A stretch of 20,670 bases of DNA from a virus. The position numbers were made by a program, and so were the translations under genes. Every line of letters begins with the position of its first letter. Within the stretch, counting starts at the first letter, position 1. The stretch covers positions 1 through 20,670 of IMG/VR virus record IMGVR_UViG_3300025881_000110. The stretch is one strand, 5' to 3'. Below, one piece after another: positions 20,616 through 20,670 of this stretch. Under the pieces are notes generated by a model that worked only from the letters and a program-made list of their open reading frames with translations, made no database searches and had not been told where the DNA came from.

Positions 20616-20670
20616 TTCATTTTCTCTCGGTCTTGGTCTACCATGTCATCCATTTTATCGATGTTTTCAT
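20612..20670 (-). CDS. C-terminal end of an upstream gene (partial)
   Basis: Nineteen codons and the stop of a gene entering from the right edge. The residues ENIDKMDDMVDQDREKMK are acidic and helical. TGA at 20612-20614 overlaps the ATG of the fusion gene, so the two are coupled. Too little is present for identification. Confidence 0.7.
   Translation of the reverse strand, partial: ENIDKMDDMVDQDREKMK

Noticed and set aside
1-20670. CRISPR arrays, insertion sequences, integrase or attachment sites, rho-independent terminators
   Set aside because: No regularly spaced repeats, transposase or integrase motifs were seen, and none of the hairpins found is followed by a T-rich run in the direction of transcription.

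Overview
The window is a dense, AT-rich block in which every gene I can support lies on the minus strand, so transcription runs from position 20670 towards 1. Genes are short and overlap by ATGA or TAATG junctions, and intergenic space is almost nil. A T4-type primase (gp61 family), class I ribonucleotide reductase NrdA/NrdB, phage glutaredoxin, a GIY-YIG homing endonuclease next to tRNA genes, and TAAATA late-promoter motifs together point to a T4-superfamily tailed phage. It is most like the marine ones (cyanophage or pelagiphage type). No photosynthesis gene is present and the host cannot be named from the sequence.

Right part (about 20670-12056) looks like late or virion genes: a nucleotidyltransferase-kinase fusion, a 317-aa protein with a viral domain and a charged coiled coil, several small unknown proteins, a cupin, a probable beta-rich structural protein and a family known to me only as conserved in marine phages. 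Several of these proteins begin with a short hydrophobic/basic segment ending in [LI]-x-E. That resembles the capsid-targeting and prohead-protease signal of T4 internal head proteins. A tRNA island (Thr-UGU, Ala-UGC, Ser-UGA) carrying a homing endonuclease sits at 12651-13552.

The middle (12069-9886) holds a PAP2-type phosphatase, a large membrane coiled-coil protein and a small acidic protein. The left part (9838-1) is DNA replication and nucleotide metabolism: primase, NrdA, a 2-oxoglutarate/Fe(II) oxygenase placed between nrdA and nrdB, NrdB, a QueC-like PP-loop enzyme, a small membrane protein, glutaredoxin, a zinc ribbon, an HExxH peptidase, a DNA methyltransferase, a HAD nucleotidase, a second oxygenase and a small membrane protein cut by the window edge.

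Two promoter classes divide the window. In the left part are sigma70-type promoters: a 42-bp repeated cassette with TTGACA-18-TATACT, and a TATAAT element before the primase. In the right part are T4-late-like (A/C)TAAATA elements. At four genes the late element lies exactly 5 nt before an ATG that has no Shine-Dalgarno sequence, which would give leaderless mRNAs. The most striking whole-window signal is that I find no GATC at all in 20.67 kb, where roughly 60 would be expected.
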